The notes under the pieces: model-generated
The model's database searches: none
Seen by the model: the letters and a program-made list of their open reading frames with translations, nothing else
Told to the model about the DNA's origin: nothing
From: Natrialba asiatica DSM 12278
GTDB lineage: Archaea > Halobacteriota > Halobacteria > Halobacteriales > Natrialbaceae
NCBI RefSeq assembly: GCF_000337555.1
Contig: NZ_AOIO01000039.1
Span: 70,948-134,947 of the forward strand
DNA length: 64,000 bases
Direction of reading: 5' to 3'
Shown: positions 27,027 through 37,617 of the stretch, piece by piece
How the letters are laid out: every line of letters starts with the position of its first letter
Numbering within the stretch: the first letter of the stretch is position 1
Made by a program: the position numbers and the translations under genes

Positions 27027-27587
27027 TCAAGACGATCCGGAGCCGGGGAAGCGGTGGTACTGCATCCCCTGGTGTTTCATCTCGTTGTGTCGCTCCTCCA
27101 GGAACGAGTAAACGGTGCCGTGTGGCGCGCCGTCGAGAAGCATCTCTGCGGCGCTGCGGACCGCATCGACTTGCGGCGGCGTGCCGATGATACCGAGCGT
27201 CGAGCCGTAGATGACGACCGATGCGCCCGACAGTTCCTCCATGAGTTCGCGCGTTCGGCCACCTTCGCCGATGAGTCGGCCCTTCTGGCGCTTCAGGTCG
27301 TTCTTGTTCCGGGCCGCCGCGTCGATGTCGACGACGTCGAACAGCATCATGTCGTCTTCGAGCAACTGCAGCGCCTCCTCGGGAGCGAATCCGCGCCCGA
27401 TCGCACGGACGATTTCGGGGCCTTTGAGGCCGCGAACGGGGTCGCCGACCGTCTCGACGGCGACGGCACCGTCCTCCGAGTCGATATCCAATCGCACTTC
27501 GGCTTCCGCCTCGATCTCGCGCATCGTCTCGCCGCCCTCACCGATGAGAACTCCGATCCGGTCCTGCGGAATCTTCACGTGCTGCAT
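27027..27587 (-). CDS. KH-domain protein of the Pno1/Dim2 family (rRNA biogenesis)
   Basis: A 186-aa RNA-binding protein with two KH modules: the first with RIGVLIGEGGETMREIE near residues 10-25, the second with GRLIGEGGRTRELMEELSG near 103-121, ending HEMKHQGM-like sequence MKHQGMQYHRFPG. The family is the archaeal counterpart of Pno1/Dim2, which assists 3' maturation of 16S rRNA in the small subunit precursor together with RIO kinases. ATG 27587 is supported by MQHVKIPQDRIG at the domain start; the extension from 27665 is Cys/Arg-rich and unlikely. In many archaea the gene is adjacent to rio1; here rio1 lies about 5 kb away on the same strand. Confidence 0.9.
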   Translation of the reverse strand: MQHVKIPQDRIGVLIGEGGETMREIEAEAEVRLDIDSEDGAVAVETVGDPVRGLKGPEIVRAIGRGFAPEEALQLLEDDMMLFDVVDIDAAARNKNDLKRQKGRLIGEGGRTRELMEELSGASVVIYGSTLGIIGTPPQVDAVRSAAEMLLDGAPHGTVYSFLEERHNEMKHQGMQYHRFPGSGSS

Positions 27588-27693
27588 ACACCCGGGTATT
27601 CGCTGCGTGAGGTTAAGACCTTGGTCCCCGCACGAGCACCGCCGACCCGTCCGCAGGGCCGGCAACTATACTCGAGTTCAGCGTACCGGTCGT

Positions 27694-28455
27694 ATGGCGA
27701 CCGACCCGCAGTACGAACTCGTCACGAGCGCCACCGACCGGCTCGAGGGACCGCTGTTCCTCTCCCTCTCGAATCTCGGGTTGGCGGGTCTCACCGCCGC
27801 CGATTACCTCGTCCAGCAACTCGAGTTCACCCAGATCGGTCACGTGCGGACGAAAAACCTGCCGACCGTCGTTCCGTTCCGAAACGGCGAGCCGCGTCGT
27901 CCGATCCGCCTCTACGCGAGCGACGACGACGACTGCTGCGTGCTGCTCGGCGAAACCGTCATCCCGGTCTGGACCGCCGAGGCGTTCACCGACGCGGTCG
28001 TCGACTGGCTCGCCGAGACGGCGCTCGACGACCTCACCGTCTTGCACGGCATCCCGTTTCCGCACGGTCCCGACGAACACGAGGTCTTCTCGGTGGCAAC
28101 ACCGGACTACCAACGGCAACGGCTAGCCGACGCCGACAGCACGCCGCTCAGCGGCGGCATCTTAGACGGCGTGCCCGGCGAACTCACGACCCGCCGGTTC
28201 GACGGCGACGTCCCGCCGGTCGGCGTCCTGGTGACGCCGAGTCACCCGCCGGGACCGGATCTCGATGCGGCGCTTCGCTATCTCGCGTTCCTGACCGCGC
28301 ACTACGACCTCGAAATCGACACCGAGCCGTTGCGCGAGCGCTCGGAAGCGCTCACCAGATACTACGCCGAACTCGCCGAGCGCATGGCGGCGATCGAGTC
28401 CCAGGACACCCCGCTCGAGGGACGAACGCTTCCCGACGACCGGATGTATATGTAA
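27694..28455 (+). CDS. PAC2 family (proteasome-assembly-chaperone-like) protein
   Basis: A 253-aa protein of the PAC2 superfamily. Seen: SNLGLAGLTAADYLVQQLEFTQIGHV, the classic PAC2 opening, then PIRLYASDDDDCCVLLGETVIP and LHGIPFPHGPDEHEVFSVAT, SGGILDGVPGEL and the helical C terminus LTRYYAELAERMAA. Eukaryotic and archaeal PAC2 homologues assist 20S proteasome assembly; whether this paralogue does so is inference, as haloarchaea carry several. Start ATG 27694. It is divergent from the KH gene and convergent with the phosphodiesterase gene. Confidence 0.8.
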   Translation: MATDPQYELVTSATDRLEGPLFLSLSNLGLAGLTAADYLVQQLEFTQIGHVRTKNLPTVVPFRNGEPRRPIRLYASDDDDCCVLLGETVIPVWTAEAFTDAVVDWLAETALDDLTVLHGIPFPHGPDEHEVFSVATPDYQRQRLADADSTPLSGGILDGVPGELTTRRFDGDVPPVGVLVTPSHPPGPDLDAALRYLAFLTAHYDLEIDTEPLRERSEALTRYYAELAERMAAIESQDTPLEGRTLPDDRMYM

Positions 28456-28506
28456 CGCGTGGCTCGCCGGCCGAGCAGCGGCTGGGGGAACCGGACAGTG
28501 CCGGCA

Positions 28507-29010
28507 CTACTCCGGGACGGAGCGGAACCGCACTGACTCCGAACCCGTCTCGAGGATCGCGACCGTCCGGTCCTCCGCGGCCGTCGTCGGAAACTGCGCC
28601 CCCGGGTTCAGCAGCGTCGTTCCCCCGTATTCGGTGCGTTCGTTGACGTGGTGATGACCGTAACAGACGAACTCGTGTTCGTCGGCGGCGGCGATCGCCC
28701 GCACCTCGTCCATCGACTCGCCGTGGAGGACGGCGATCGAGAGCCCGTCGAACTCGAGAGCTGCGAACCGGCCGTGGAGTTCGCTCCCGCCGCCGAGCGA
28801 GTCGAAGGCCGTCTGCAGGTTGCGAGCGTCGCCGTCGTTGTTCCCGAGAACGCCGTGGAGTTCGAATTCCGAGAAGTACGGCACGATCAGCGGCGCAACG
28901 AAGTCGCCGCAGTGGACGACGATCTCGACGCCTTCGTCCTCGAAAATCTCGGTGATGCGCTCGACCGCGTCGACGTTGTCGTGGGTGTCGGCGACGATGC
29001 CGATGTTCAT
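28507..29010 (-). CDS. YfcE/MJ0936-type metallophosphodiesterase
   Basis: A 167-aa calcineurin-like phosphoesterase with the full set of metal-binding motifs: ADTHDN (residue about 8), HCGDF, GNND, LHGE and GYGHHH-like CYGHHHVNE, then NPGAQFP. Length and motif order match the compact MJ0936/YfcE group, which hydrolyses phosphodiesters such as bis-p-nitrophenyl phosphate in vitro; the natural substrate is unknown. ATG at 29010 (MNIGIVADTH) starts directly at the first motif, whereas the 29037 extension adds nine residues without support. It lies on the same strand downstream of trpS, about 120 bp after its stop. Confidence 0.85.
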   Translation of the reverse strand: MNIGIVADTHDNVDAVERITEIFEDEGVEIVVHCGDFVAPLIVPYFSEFELHGVLGNNDGDARNLQTAFDSLGGGSELHGRFAALEFDGLSIAVLHGESMDEVRAIAAADEHEFVCYGHHHVNERTEYGGTTLLNPGAQFPTTAAEDRTVAILETGSESVRFRSVPE

Positions 29011-29130
29011 ACGCAGTTCCCCGCGGGCGACCGACAAATGTGTTGGGTCCGATTTCCCGATAGCGGCCTTCCCGGAGGGTCGAACAGTGCCAGGATCGGA
29101 CGATCAGGAACAGGGCCCAGGGCCCAGCGA

Positions 29131-30372
29131 TCAGACTCCGACGACCGACGGCACCCCGGCGCTATCGAGCGCCCGTCGCCGTTCCTCGTCGGTGAGCCGG
29201 TAGGGCTCGAGTTCGGTCGCGAGTTCATCGAGCGCGTTCCGCCGGCGCTGGTGGGCGGCGAGGAAGTCGGTGATGCGCTCGATCGCGAGGTCTTTGAGGT
29301 CGCCGCTCAGCAGGTCGCCCGCGCGGTAGGCCGCGGCGATGCGCTCGAGTTCGTCGTCGTCCGGTTCGAAGAAGTATCGGAGATACTGGAAGGGAACGTC
29401 GACCGTCGGGTCGCCGCCCTTCTCGCGGTGGTCTTCGAGCGTCGGGCGTCCGCCGGTGTAGGCGTGCGTGTGAATGGTCTCGGCGACGGTTTCCGGATCG
29501 TCGGTGAGTTCGATCGAGGGCGCGTCGCCGGACGAACTCATCTTCCCGGGGCCGGCGAGACTCGGGAGGAAGCGCCCGAGCAGCGCGCCCGGTTTTCGGA
29601 CCGGAAGGGCCTCCTTCGCGGCCACGTCGCGGCAGACGCGAACGTGTGGGTCCTGGTCGACGGCGATGGGGACGAGCGTCGGCTGTCGGCCGGCGACGAG
29701 TTGCGGAAGCAGGAGGTGGGTCGCCTGCACAGCGGGGTAGAACTGCAGACCGACGGTGTCCTGCTCGCCGTAGACGGCCTCAACGGTCGCCGGGGTGAGG
29801 TGCTTCGCGAGGCGGACCGCGATCGGGTAGAGCACGTCCGCGTCGGCGGTGTCGATCACGATCCGCGTCCTTGCGGGGTCGAACCCGACCGCGAGGATAT
29901 CCCGCAGGTTCTCGCGGGTGTGCTCGCCGATCGACGCAAAGGACTGCTCTTTCGCGAGGAACTTTTCGTCGTCCGACAGCGGGACGTAGACCGTCGCGCC
30001 CGTCTCCCGCTGGAAGCGCTTTGCGAGATAGAGCGGCAGGACGTGGCCGAGGTGCATCGGCCCCGACGGCCCCCTGCCGGTGACGACCGCGTGCGGGTCG
30101 CCCGCCCCGGCGGCCGCGAGGTAGTCGTCCACGTCCCGGCCGGCGTAGAACGTCCGGCGGCGGAGCAGCGGGTGGTCGGGAAAGCGTGTGATCTGTTCGT
30201 CCGTCAGTTCGGCAGCGCCGAAGCGCGCTACGAGTTTGTCGTAATTGACCTCGCCCGAGACGGCGTACGGTGTGACGGTGAACTCGTCGGCCTCGTCGCT
30301 CGAGCGAGACCCGTCGGCTTCGGGAGGGGTGGTTGCGTTCGGTTCGCGGTGATTGTCGGTTGGATCTGACAT
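29131..30372 (-). CDS. trpS: tryptophanyl-tRNA synthetase
   Basis: A 413-aa class I aminoacyl-tRNA synthetase charging tRNA-Trp. Seen: an acidic, Thr-rich N-terminal extension, the HIGH-type motif GPMHLGHVLPLYLAK near residue 110, HLLLPQLVAGRQPTLVPIAVDQDPHVRVCRD, and the KMSKS motif as GPGKMSSSGDAPSI near 275, followed by the anticodon-binding helical domain. The archaeal/eukaryotic type shares this layout. Haloarchaea often carry two trpS genes; a second copy cannot be ruled out outside the window. ATG 30372 (MSDPTDNHRE) is preferred to the 30429 extension, which is Arg/Pro-rich. The KMSSS loop is intact, so the enzyme should be active. Confidence 0.9.
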   Translation of the reverse strand: MSDPTDNHREPNATTPPEADGSRSSDEADEFTVTPYAVSGEVNYDKLVARFGAAELTDEQITRFPDHPLLRRRTFYAGRDVDDYLAAAGAGDPHAVVTGRGPSGPMHLGHVLPLYLAKRFQRETGATVYVPLSDDEKFLAKEQSFASIGEHTRENLRDILAVGFDPARTRIVIDTADADVLYPIAVRLAKHLTPATVEAVYGEQDTVGLQFYPAVQATHLLLPQLVAGRQPTLVPIAVDQDPHVRVCRDVAAKEALPVRKPGALLGRFLPSLAGPGKMSSSGDAPSIELTDDPETVAETIHTHAYTGGRPTLEDHREKGGDPTVDVPFQYLRYFFEPDDDELERIAAAYRAGDLLSGDLKDLAIERITDFLAAHQRRRNALDELATELEPYRLTDEERRRALDSAGVPSVVGV

Positions 30373-30694
30373 TCGTATCGGCGGTGGGATTCGACTGCAG
30401 TGGCTACGGCGCGGAACGAGAACCGACACAGAACGGAGGGAGCGACCGCCGCTGCGACCGACGAGTTAGGTCGCGCCGACAGCCGCGACGGTACTGTCCG
30501 CTCTCGAGGGGACCGACCAGCGCCACCGCCGCTCGAGAGCGGTCGTCATCGAATCACGGTACGAACCCGGTTCCATTGAACGTTACGCCGCGGGGTCGCG
30601 TCAGGACGGACGACGCTATAGCGACCCGCGTGATAACGTACCTCAATGTAGAACTATTACAATATTACATTACGATCGCCGAAAGAAAGGGAGT
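30373..30694. promoter_or_regulatory. trpS/nucleotidase divergent spacer with AT-rich promoter and inverted repeat
   Basis: A 322-bp non-coding spacer. Its right end is the AT-richest stretch nearby. AATGTA (30645-30650) and TACATT (30666-30671) are inverted repeats flanking the likely TATA/upstream element AATATTA, about 30-35 nt before the nucleotidase ATG. Only short unsupported frames lie in the remainder. Confidence 0.4.
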
Positions 30695-32350
30695 ATGTCC
30701 GAGCGCAACGGGCCCGAGATCGAACGGCGTCGGTTACTGACTCGCGTCGGGGTCGCCGGAACGGCCGCGCTCGCCGGGTGCTCGAACGAGGAACCCGCGA
30801 CGAGCGACGCGAGAACCGACGGTGAACCGAGCGGAGAGAAGGGAACTAAACGGAACGGAAACGGTGACGGGCCCGAAAACGAAAGGACGACCCTCCGACT
30901 CCTCCACGATACGCACATCCACGGACGGTTGGGTAACAGCGGCGAGCCCCACAACGTCGCGAACTACTTCGGGCTGATCGAGGAGTTGTACGCGGCAGCC
31001 GATCACGCCGTCGCGGTCGGCAACGGGGACGACCTGCACATGTCCGTCGAATCGTCCGTCTTCGACGGCAACCACGTGACGACGATTCTCAACGAGAGCC
31101 CCGTCTCGTACAACACGATCGGCAATCACGAGTTCGACAACGGTCCCGAAAGCCTGCGCGAGAACATCGCCGCGAGCGAGTTTACCTGGGTGAGCGCGAA
31201 CGTTCTCGAGAGCGACGCCGAGGCGGTCTTCGGGAGCGACGAGGGGGCAGTTCGATACGCGACCGAAGAGATCGGCGGCGTACGGGTCGGGTTCACCGGG
31301 TTCGCACCTGAGAACACGCCCGACGTCACGTCGGTCGACGGTGCGGCCGAGGTGCTCGAACCCGTCGGTGCCGCCGAAGCCGTCGTCGCCGATCTCGAAG
31401 CGGACGGTGCCGACGTGATCGTCGTCCTCTCGCACCTCGCGAGTTCGGTCGCCGAGGAACTCGTCGCCGCCGTCGACGGGATCGACGTCGTCGTCGGCGA
31501 TCACACGGCGTCCGTCGTGGACGAGCCCGTCGAGGTAAACGAGACGCTCCTCTCGTACGTCGGCGACGAGTTCGATTACGTCGGACAACTCGACCTCGAG
31601 ATCGCTATCGAGAGCGAGGGCGAGAGCGGTGCTATCGAAGAGTACGCGTTCGAGCGCCACGATCTCGCGGCGCTCGTGGACGACAGTGCGGTCGACCCGC
31701 ACGAGGGCGTTCGGGAGCTACTCGTCGACTACGAGGCGCGACTCGACGAGGAACTCGGCGAGGTGATCGGCGAAACGACGGTCGATCTCGACGTCCGCGC
31801 GGAGACGGTCCGTCGCGAGGAGTCGAACTTCGGTACCTGGCTCGCGGACGTGATCCGCGACGACGTCGACGCCGACGTGGCGATACAGAACGGCGGCGGC
31901 ATCAGGAGCGATCGGCTGTACGAGGCGGGCGAGCTATCCCGCGGAACGGTCGTCGATATCCTTCCGTTCCCGAACCGAACGGTGAAACTCGAGGTTTCCG
32001 GCGAGACTCTCGAGGGCGCGATCGAACACGGCGTCAGCGCGGTGGCGGACGGTCACGGTCGGTTCCCGCAGGTCAGCGGCCTGTCGTTCGCGTACGATCC
32101 CGACGCCGAAGCGGGTCGCCGCGTCGAAGAGTTGCGCGTCGGCGAGAACTCGGTCGATTCCGACGCGACGTACGAACTCGGGACCAACGATTTCCTCGCG
32201 GGCGGCGGCGACGGGTACGACGAACTCGAGGAGTCCGCCGTGCTAGTTCCGCCGGACGAAGGAACGGTGTTGTCGGCGCTCGCGATGGCGACGATCGAGA
32301 CGAACGGGACGATTTCGCCGATCATCGAGGGACGAATCGAAACGGTCTGA
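30695..32350 (+). CDS. Tat-exported lipoprotein 5'-nucleotidase/metallophosphoesterase (UshA-like)
   Basis: A 551-aa extracellular enzyme releasing phosphate from nucleotides or similar monoesters. Seen: N-terminal twin arginine (ERRRLLTRVG) with lipobox ending LAGC near residue 28, an Asp/Asn/Gly-rich tether, then the metallophosphoesterase domain (DTHIHGR, GNGDDLH, GNHEFDNGPESL, LSHLAS, GDHT) and the 5'-nucleotidase C-terminal domain with NGGGIRSD near residue 405 and NDFLAGGGDGYDE near 505, both substrate-binding loops. All motifs are present, although GNGDDLH differs from the more common GDxxxG form at the second metal site. It is monocistronic; the AT-rich promoter may answer to phosphate, which is inference. 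Confidence 0.85.
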   Translation: MSERNGPEIERRRLLTRVGVAGTAALAGCSNEEPATSDARTDGEPSGEKGTKRNGNGDGPENERTTLRLLHDTHIHGRLGNSGEPHNVANYFGLIEELYAAADHAVAVGNGDDLHMSVESSVFDGNHVTTILNESPVSYNTIGNHEFDNGPESLRENIAASEFTWVSANVLESDAEAVFGSDEGAVRYATEEIGGVRVGFTGFAPENTPDVTSVDGAAEVLEPVGAAEAVVADLEADGADVIVVLSHLASSVAEELVAAVDGIDVVVGDHTASVVDEPVEVNETLLSYVGDEFDYVGQLDLEIAIESEGESGAIEEYAFERHDLAALVDDSAVDPHEGVRELLVDYEARLDEELGEVIGETTVDLDVRAETVRREESNFGTWLADVIRDDVDADVAIQNGGGIRSDRLYEAGELSRGTVVDILPFPNRTVKLEVSGETLEGAIEHGVSAVADGHGRFPQVSGLSFAYDPDAEAGRRVEELRVGENSVDSDATYELGTNDFLAGGGDGYDELEESAVLVPPDEGTVLSALAMATIETNGTISPIIEGRIETV

Positions 32351-32391
32351 GGAAGTCTCAGCGAAGGCGATCGGGCGAGGATCGAACCGAC

Positions 32392-33267
32392 TCAGTCCCG
32401 GGACGGGTCCGGCTCGGGATCGGTCACGAACTCGAGGAGGTCGTCGGCGTCGGCGTCCAAGCCCTGCCGGGAGAAGAAACTCGACACGTTCTCGCAGTCG
32501 CGCTCTAAGAAATCGCGGCTGTTGGGATGGTGGACGGTGACGGCCTGGCCCAGGTCGATCACCACGAGTTCACCCTCGTGGAAGACGACGTTGTACTCGC
32601 TCAGGTCGCCGTGGACGATGCCGGCCGCGTAGAGGCGGCGCATGTACTCGCGCATGACCTCGTAGGCGGTCTGGGGATTCTCGATGTGGACTTCGCCGAG
32701 GCGCTTTGCCCGGCCCTCGGCGTTGCCGATGTACTCCATGACGAGCACGTTTCGTTCGGTGGCGATCGGTTCGGGGACGCGGACACCGGCTTTCTTGGCC
32801 CGCCGGAGGTTCGCGAACTCCTTTTTGGTCCAGGCGAGGACGACGTCTTTCTTCTTGCCGCCCAGGCCTTCGAAGCGCGGGTCGCCCTCGAGATAGTCGC
32901 GCATCTGGCGAAAATTCGAGGCGTTGATCCGGTAGACCTTGACCGCGACGTCGCGGTCGTCGCCGAGCGCGTGATAGACGTTCGCCTCCTTGCCCGTCGA
33001 GAGCGGCCCGCCGAAGGCCTCGACGTAGCCGTCCTGGACGAGTTTGTACAGCGCGGCGAACGTTGCATCGTCGAACACCGACTGCTCGACCTTGAACTGG
33101 TCGGCGTCCTTGATACGCTCCTCGAACTGCTCGAACTTGCGATCGCGTTTGCGGGCGATTCGGTCGGCTTCGGTGTCCGACACGTCGATCTCCTCCCACT
33201 CGTCGCCCGGCGTCTCGGCCTCGTCGAGGTCGACTAACCCGAATTCCGCGTCCGTTCCCTGTCCCAT
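32392..33267 (-). CDS. rio1: RIO1-type serine protein kinase
   Basis: A 291-aa atypical kinase/ATPase needed in eukaryotes for late 40S maturation and conserved in archaea. Seen: acidic N terminus, the RIO P-loop STGKEANVYHA near residue 92, VAVKVYRINASNFRQM, the metal/catalytic motif GIVHGDLSEYNVVFH near 220, and IDLGQAV (the DFG equivalent) near 236. It ends in a short acidic tail. The gene usually stands beside the Pno1/Dim2 KH gene; here five other genes separate the two. It is convergent with the nucleotidase gene (41 bp apart), and divergent from the ferredoxin gene. Confidence 0.92.
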   Translation of the reverse strand: MGQGTDAEFGLVDLDEAETPGDEWEEIDVSDTEADRIARKRDRKFEQFEERIKDADQFKVEQSVFDDATFAALYKLVQDGYVEAFGGPLSTGKEANVYHALGDDRDVAVKVYRINASNFRQMRDYLEGDPRFEGLGGKKKDVVLAWTKKEFANLRRAKKAGVRVPEPIATERNVLVMEYIGNAEGRAKRLGEVHIENPQTAYEVMREYMRRLYAAGIVHGDLSEYNVVFHEGELVVIDLGQAVTVHHPNSRDFLERDCENVSSFFSRQGLDADADDLLEFVTDPEPDPSRD

Positions 33268-33488
33268 CTACTCCGTGGTAGGGGGCGCAGGCGGGTAAAG
33301 GACCGGGTATCCCTCGCCGGTGAACCGACGGCTTTCACCCGCCTCGAATCAGTATGTCGGGCCTGTCTTTTTTCGCTTCGCGTCGTAGGGTTACAGATGA
33401 ACGGAGCGCAGAACGAGACCATGAACGCGAACAGGCCCCCGACCACGACCGACCGCGCCAACGTCCAGCCGATGGTGACGGCCGACCG

Positions 33489-33917
33489 ATGACCAGCTAC
33501 GACGTGACGCTCGAACGGACCGAGGGCCCGACCCAAACGATCGCGGTCGACGAGCGCGAGACGATACTCGAGGCCGCCCGGCGGGCCGGCGTCCGGCTCC
33601 CGTCCGACTGTCGGAAAGGGACTTGCACGACGTGCGTGGGACGAGTGCTCGCCGTCGACGGCGAACCTGAACCTGAACCCGAAGCCGAGGCCGAGGCCGA
33701 AACCGAACCTGAACTCGAGACGCCGTCCGGCGATCGGAGCGACCACCACCCCGACGCCGCGACCGCCGTCGACTACCGACGGCCGCCGCGGGCGCTCGAC
33801 GAGCGCGAACGCACCGACGGCTATGCGCTGCTGTGTATCGCGCTGCCAAGAGCCGACTGTCGAATCGAGGTGGGGCCGAGGGTGCGCGCGGAAGTCGGCG
33901 ACAGTCCGTGGAAGTAG
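33489..33917 (+). CDS. plant-type 2Fe-2S ferredoxin with low-complexity insert
   Basis: A 142-aa [2Fe-2S] ferredoxin. Three cluster ligands lie in CRKGTCTTC (residues about 39-47) and the fourth in YALLCIALP near 115, with the beta-grasp opening MTSYDVTLERTEG. Between ligands three and four sits an insert of about 45 residues, including Glu-Pro/Glu-Ala repeats encoded by hexanucleotide repeats, where a standard ferredoxin has a short loop. The C terminus DCRIEVGPRVRAEVGDSPWK is family-like. ATG 33489 is chosen over the basic extension from 33354. It would carry single electrons for an unidentified oxidoreductase; neighbours ligA and rio1 do not suggest a partner. Confidence 0.85.
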   Translation: MTSYDVTLERTEGPTQTIAVDERETILEAARRAGVRLPSDCRKGTCTTCVGRVLAVDGEPEPEPEAEAEAETEPELETPSGDRSDHHPDAATAVDYRRPPRALDERERTDGYALLCIALPRADCRIEVGPRVRAEVGDSPWK

Positions 33918-36122
<2,205 letters not shown>

Positions 36123-36222
36123 CGAGCTATCGGCTCGGTGGCGAACTCGTTGCAGCGGATGGCAGTCACCTGTAGTGGCATGAAGGGTGCGTAACTTAGT
36201 ACCAGAACGGTGTACCGCGGCT

Positions 36223-36624
36223 ATGGCGTCGATTCCAGACGACTTCCACGATCTGTTCGAGAAGAAAACGTTCGCTCACGTGGCGACGGTGTTACCGGAC
36301 GACGAGCTGCACGTCACGCCCGTGTGGATCGACTACGACGCGGACGCGGATCGCCTGCTTATCAACACCGAACGAGACCGACGGAAGACGAAAAACGCCA
36401 GCAACGATTCGCGGATCGGCGTGAGCATGACCGATCCCGACAGCCCCTATCGCATGCTCTCCGTGACGGGTTCGGTCGACGAGATCACGACCGACGGTGC
36501 GCGCGAGCACATCGACGAACTCGCACAGCGATATACGGGCAACGAGGAGTACCAGAATCCGATCCAGAGCGAGCGGGTCATCATCTCGATCGAACCTGAA
36601 GAGGTTCGCCACGCCGCACAATAG
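36223..36624 (+). CDS. PPOX-class (F420/flavin-binding) oxidoreductase-like protein
   Basis: A 133-aa split-barrel protein: MASIPDDFHDLFEKKTFAHVATVLPDD, HVTPVWIDYDADADRLLINTE and the KTKNASNDSRIGVSMTDP segment are the cofactor-binding strands of the pyridoxamine-phosphate-oxidase-like family, subset annotated as F420-dependent in archaea and actinobacteria. It probably reduces small substrates or binds F420/FMN; nothing in the surroundings names one. ATG 36223 is chosen over the 36187 start because the domain begins there. It is 100 bp downstream of ligA and ends before the ABC genes on the opposite strand. GCGAAC-type repeats follow its stop. Confidence 0.8.
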   Translation: MASIPDDFHDLFEKKTFAHVATVLPDDELHVTPVWIDYDADADRLLINTERDRRKTKNASNDSRIGVSMTDPDSPYRMLSVTGSVDEITTDGAREHIDELAQRYTGNEEYQNPIQSERVIISIEPEEVRHAAQ

Positions 36625-36684
36625 GGTGAACGCGAACGTGGCGGCGAACGCAAACAGAAACGAGAGTGCGAACGCGAACCGCGC

Positions 36685-37617
36685 TTAGAGATCGACGCGG
36701 TCGAACCGATAGAGCGCGATCGCGATCGGAACGACGATCCAGGCGAGCAGGATGATAAACGAGAACCAGTCCTGCAGATAGAACGGGACGCTACCGAACA
36801 TGCCCTCGAGTAGGGCGACGGTTTGCGGAGAAGTTTCGCCCATCGAGGTCACGAGCGAGAGGACGTTCTGGTAGGCGCTGTTGAGCGAGAGGCTATTAAA
36901 CAGCAAAGTGGCCTGGGCGGTCGTCTCGTTCTGGGGCAGGTATCCCGCGTTCATCAACATCGAAAGCGCGACGATAACGGTGTCCCAGATGATGTAAAAC
37001 AGGACGAAGAGGCCGAACATCGCAGCGCCGGCGATCGTCGTCGACCGCGTTACGGACGAGAGCGAAACCGCGAGGCTCGTGTAGGCGACGCCGTAGAGGA
37101 TCGACACCGCGAGCAGTCCCGCGTAGTCGGCGACGCTGAAACTCCCGAGTAACGCGGCGACGACGATAGCAGCGAGGACGAATCCGGCGATCAGCGAGAC
37201 CGACAGGACGGTCGAGCGGCCGATGAGCTTCCCGAGCAGCACGTCCTTTCGCGAGTGCGGGAGCGAGAGCAGTATCTTGAGACTGCCGGACTCGCGCTCG
37301 CCCGCGATCGACTTCCAGCCAAGGATCAGCGCGATCAGCGGGATGACGAGGCTCGTGATCCCCTGCACCAAACCGACGAGGGCCGTCGTCGTCTGCCCCT
37401 GGGCGGCGATATCGTCCCCGAAGTAGGAGATGATCCCCGTCGTCGCAACCAACAGCATGAAAAAGAAGATGCTCAGGCCCCAGAACACCCACGAGCGGAT
37501 CGAATCCCGAAAGTCCTTGCGCGCGACTGCGCGAACGCTGTCCGGGTTGACCGAACTCGTACTGGACGTCGTCCCCGTCCTCGACGCGCTAGCGTCGGTT
37601 CCAGTTTCGGCGCTCAT
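36685..37617 (-). CDS. ABC-2 family transporter permease
   Basis: A 310-aa membrane protein with a Ser/Thr-rich cytoplasmic N terminus and about six hydrophobic helices. The segment ILGWKSIAGERESGSLKILLSLPHSRKDVLLGKLIGR is the signature of ABC-2/NosY-type permeases (the coupling helix region). It would form an exporter with the ATPase encoded just upstream, whose TGA stop overlaps this ATG by 4 bases (ATGA), so the pair is translationally coupled. Cargo is unknown; such haloarchaeal pairs are often called copper/nitrous-oxide (NosY-like) or drug exporters without proof. Confidence 0.85.
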   Translation of the reverse strand: MSAETGTDASASRTGTTSSTSSVNPDSVRAVARKDFRDSIRSWVFWGLSIFFFMLLVATTGIISYFGDDIAAQGQTTTALVGLVQGITSLVIPLIALILGWKSIAGERESGSLKILLSLPHSRKDVLLGKLIGRSTVLSVSLIAGFVLAAIVVAALLGSFSVADYAGLLAVSILYGVAYTSLAVSLSSVTRSTTIAGAAMFGLFVLFYIIWDTVIVALSMLMNAGYLPQNETTAQATLLFNSLSLNSAYQNVLSLVTSMGETSPQTVALLEGMFGSVPFYLQDWFSFIILLAWIVVPIAIALYRFDRVDL

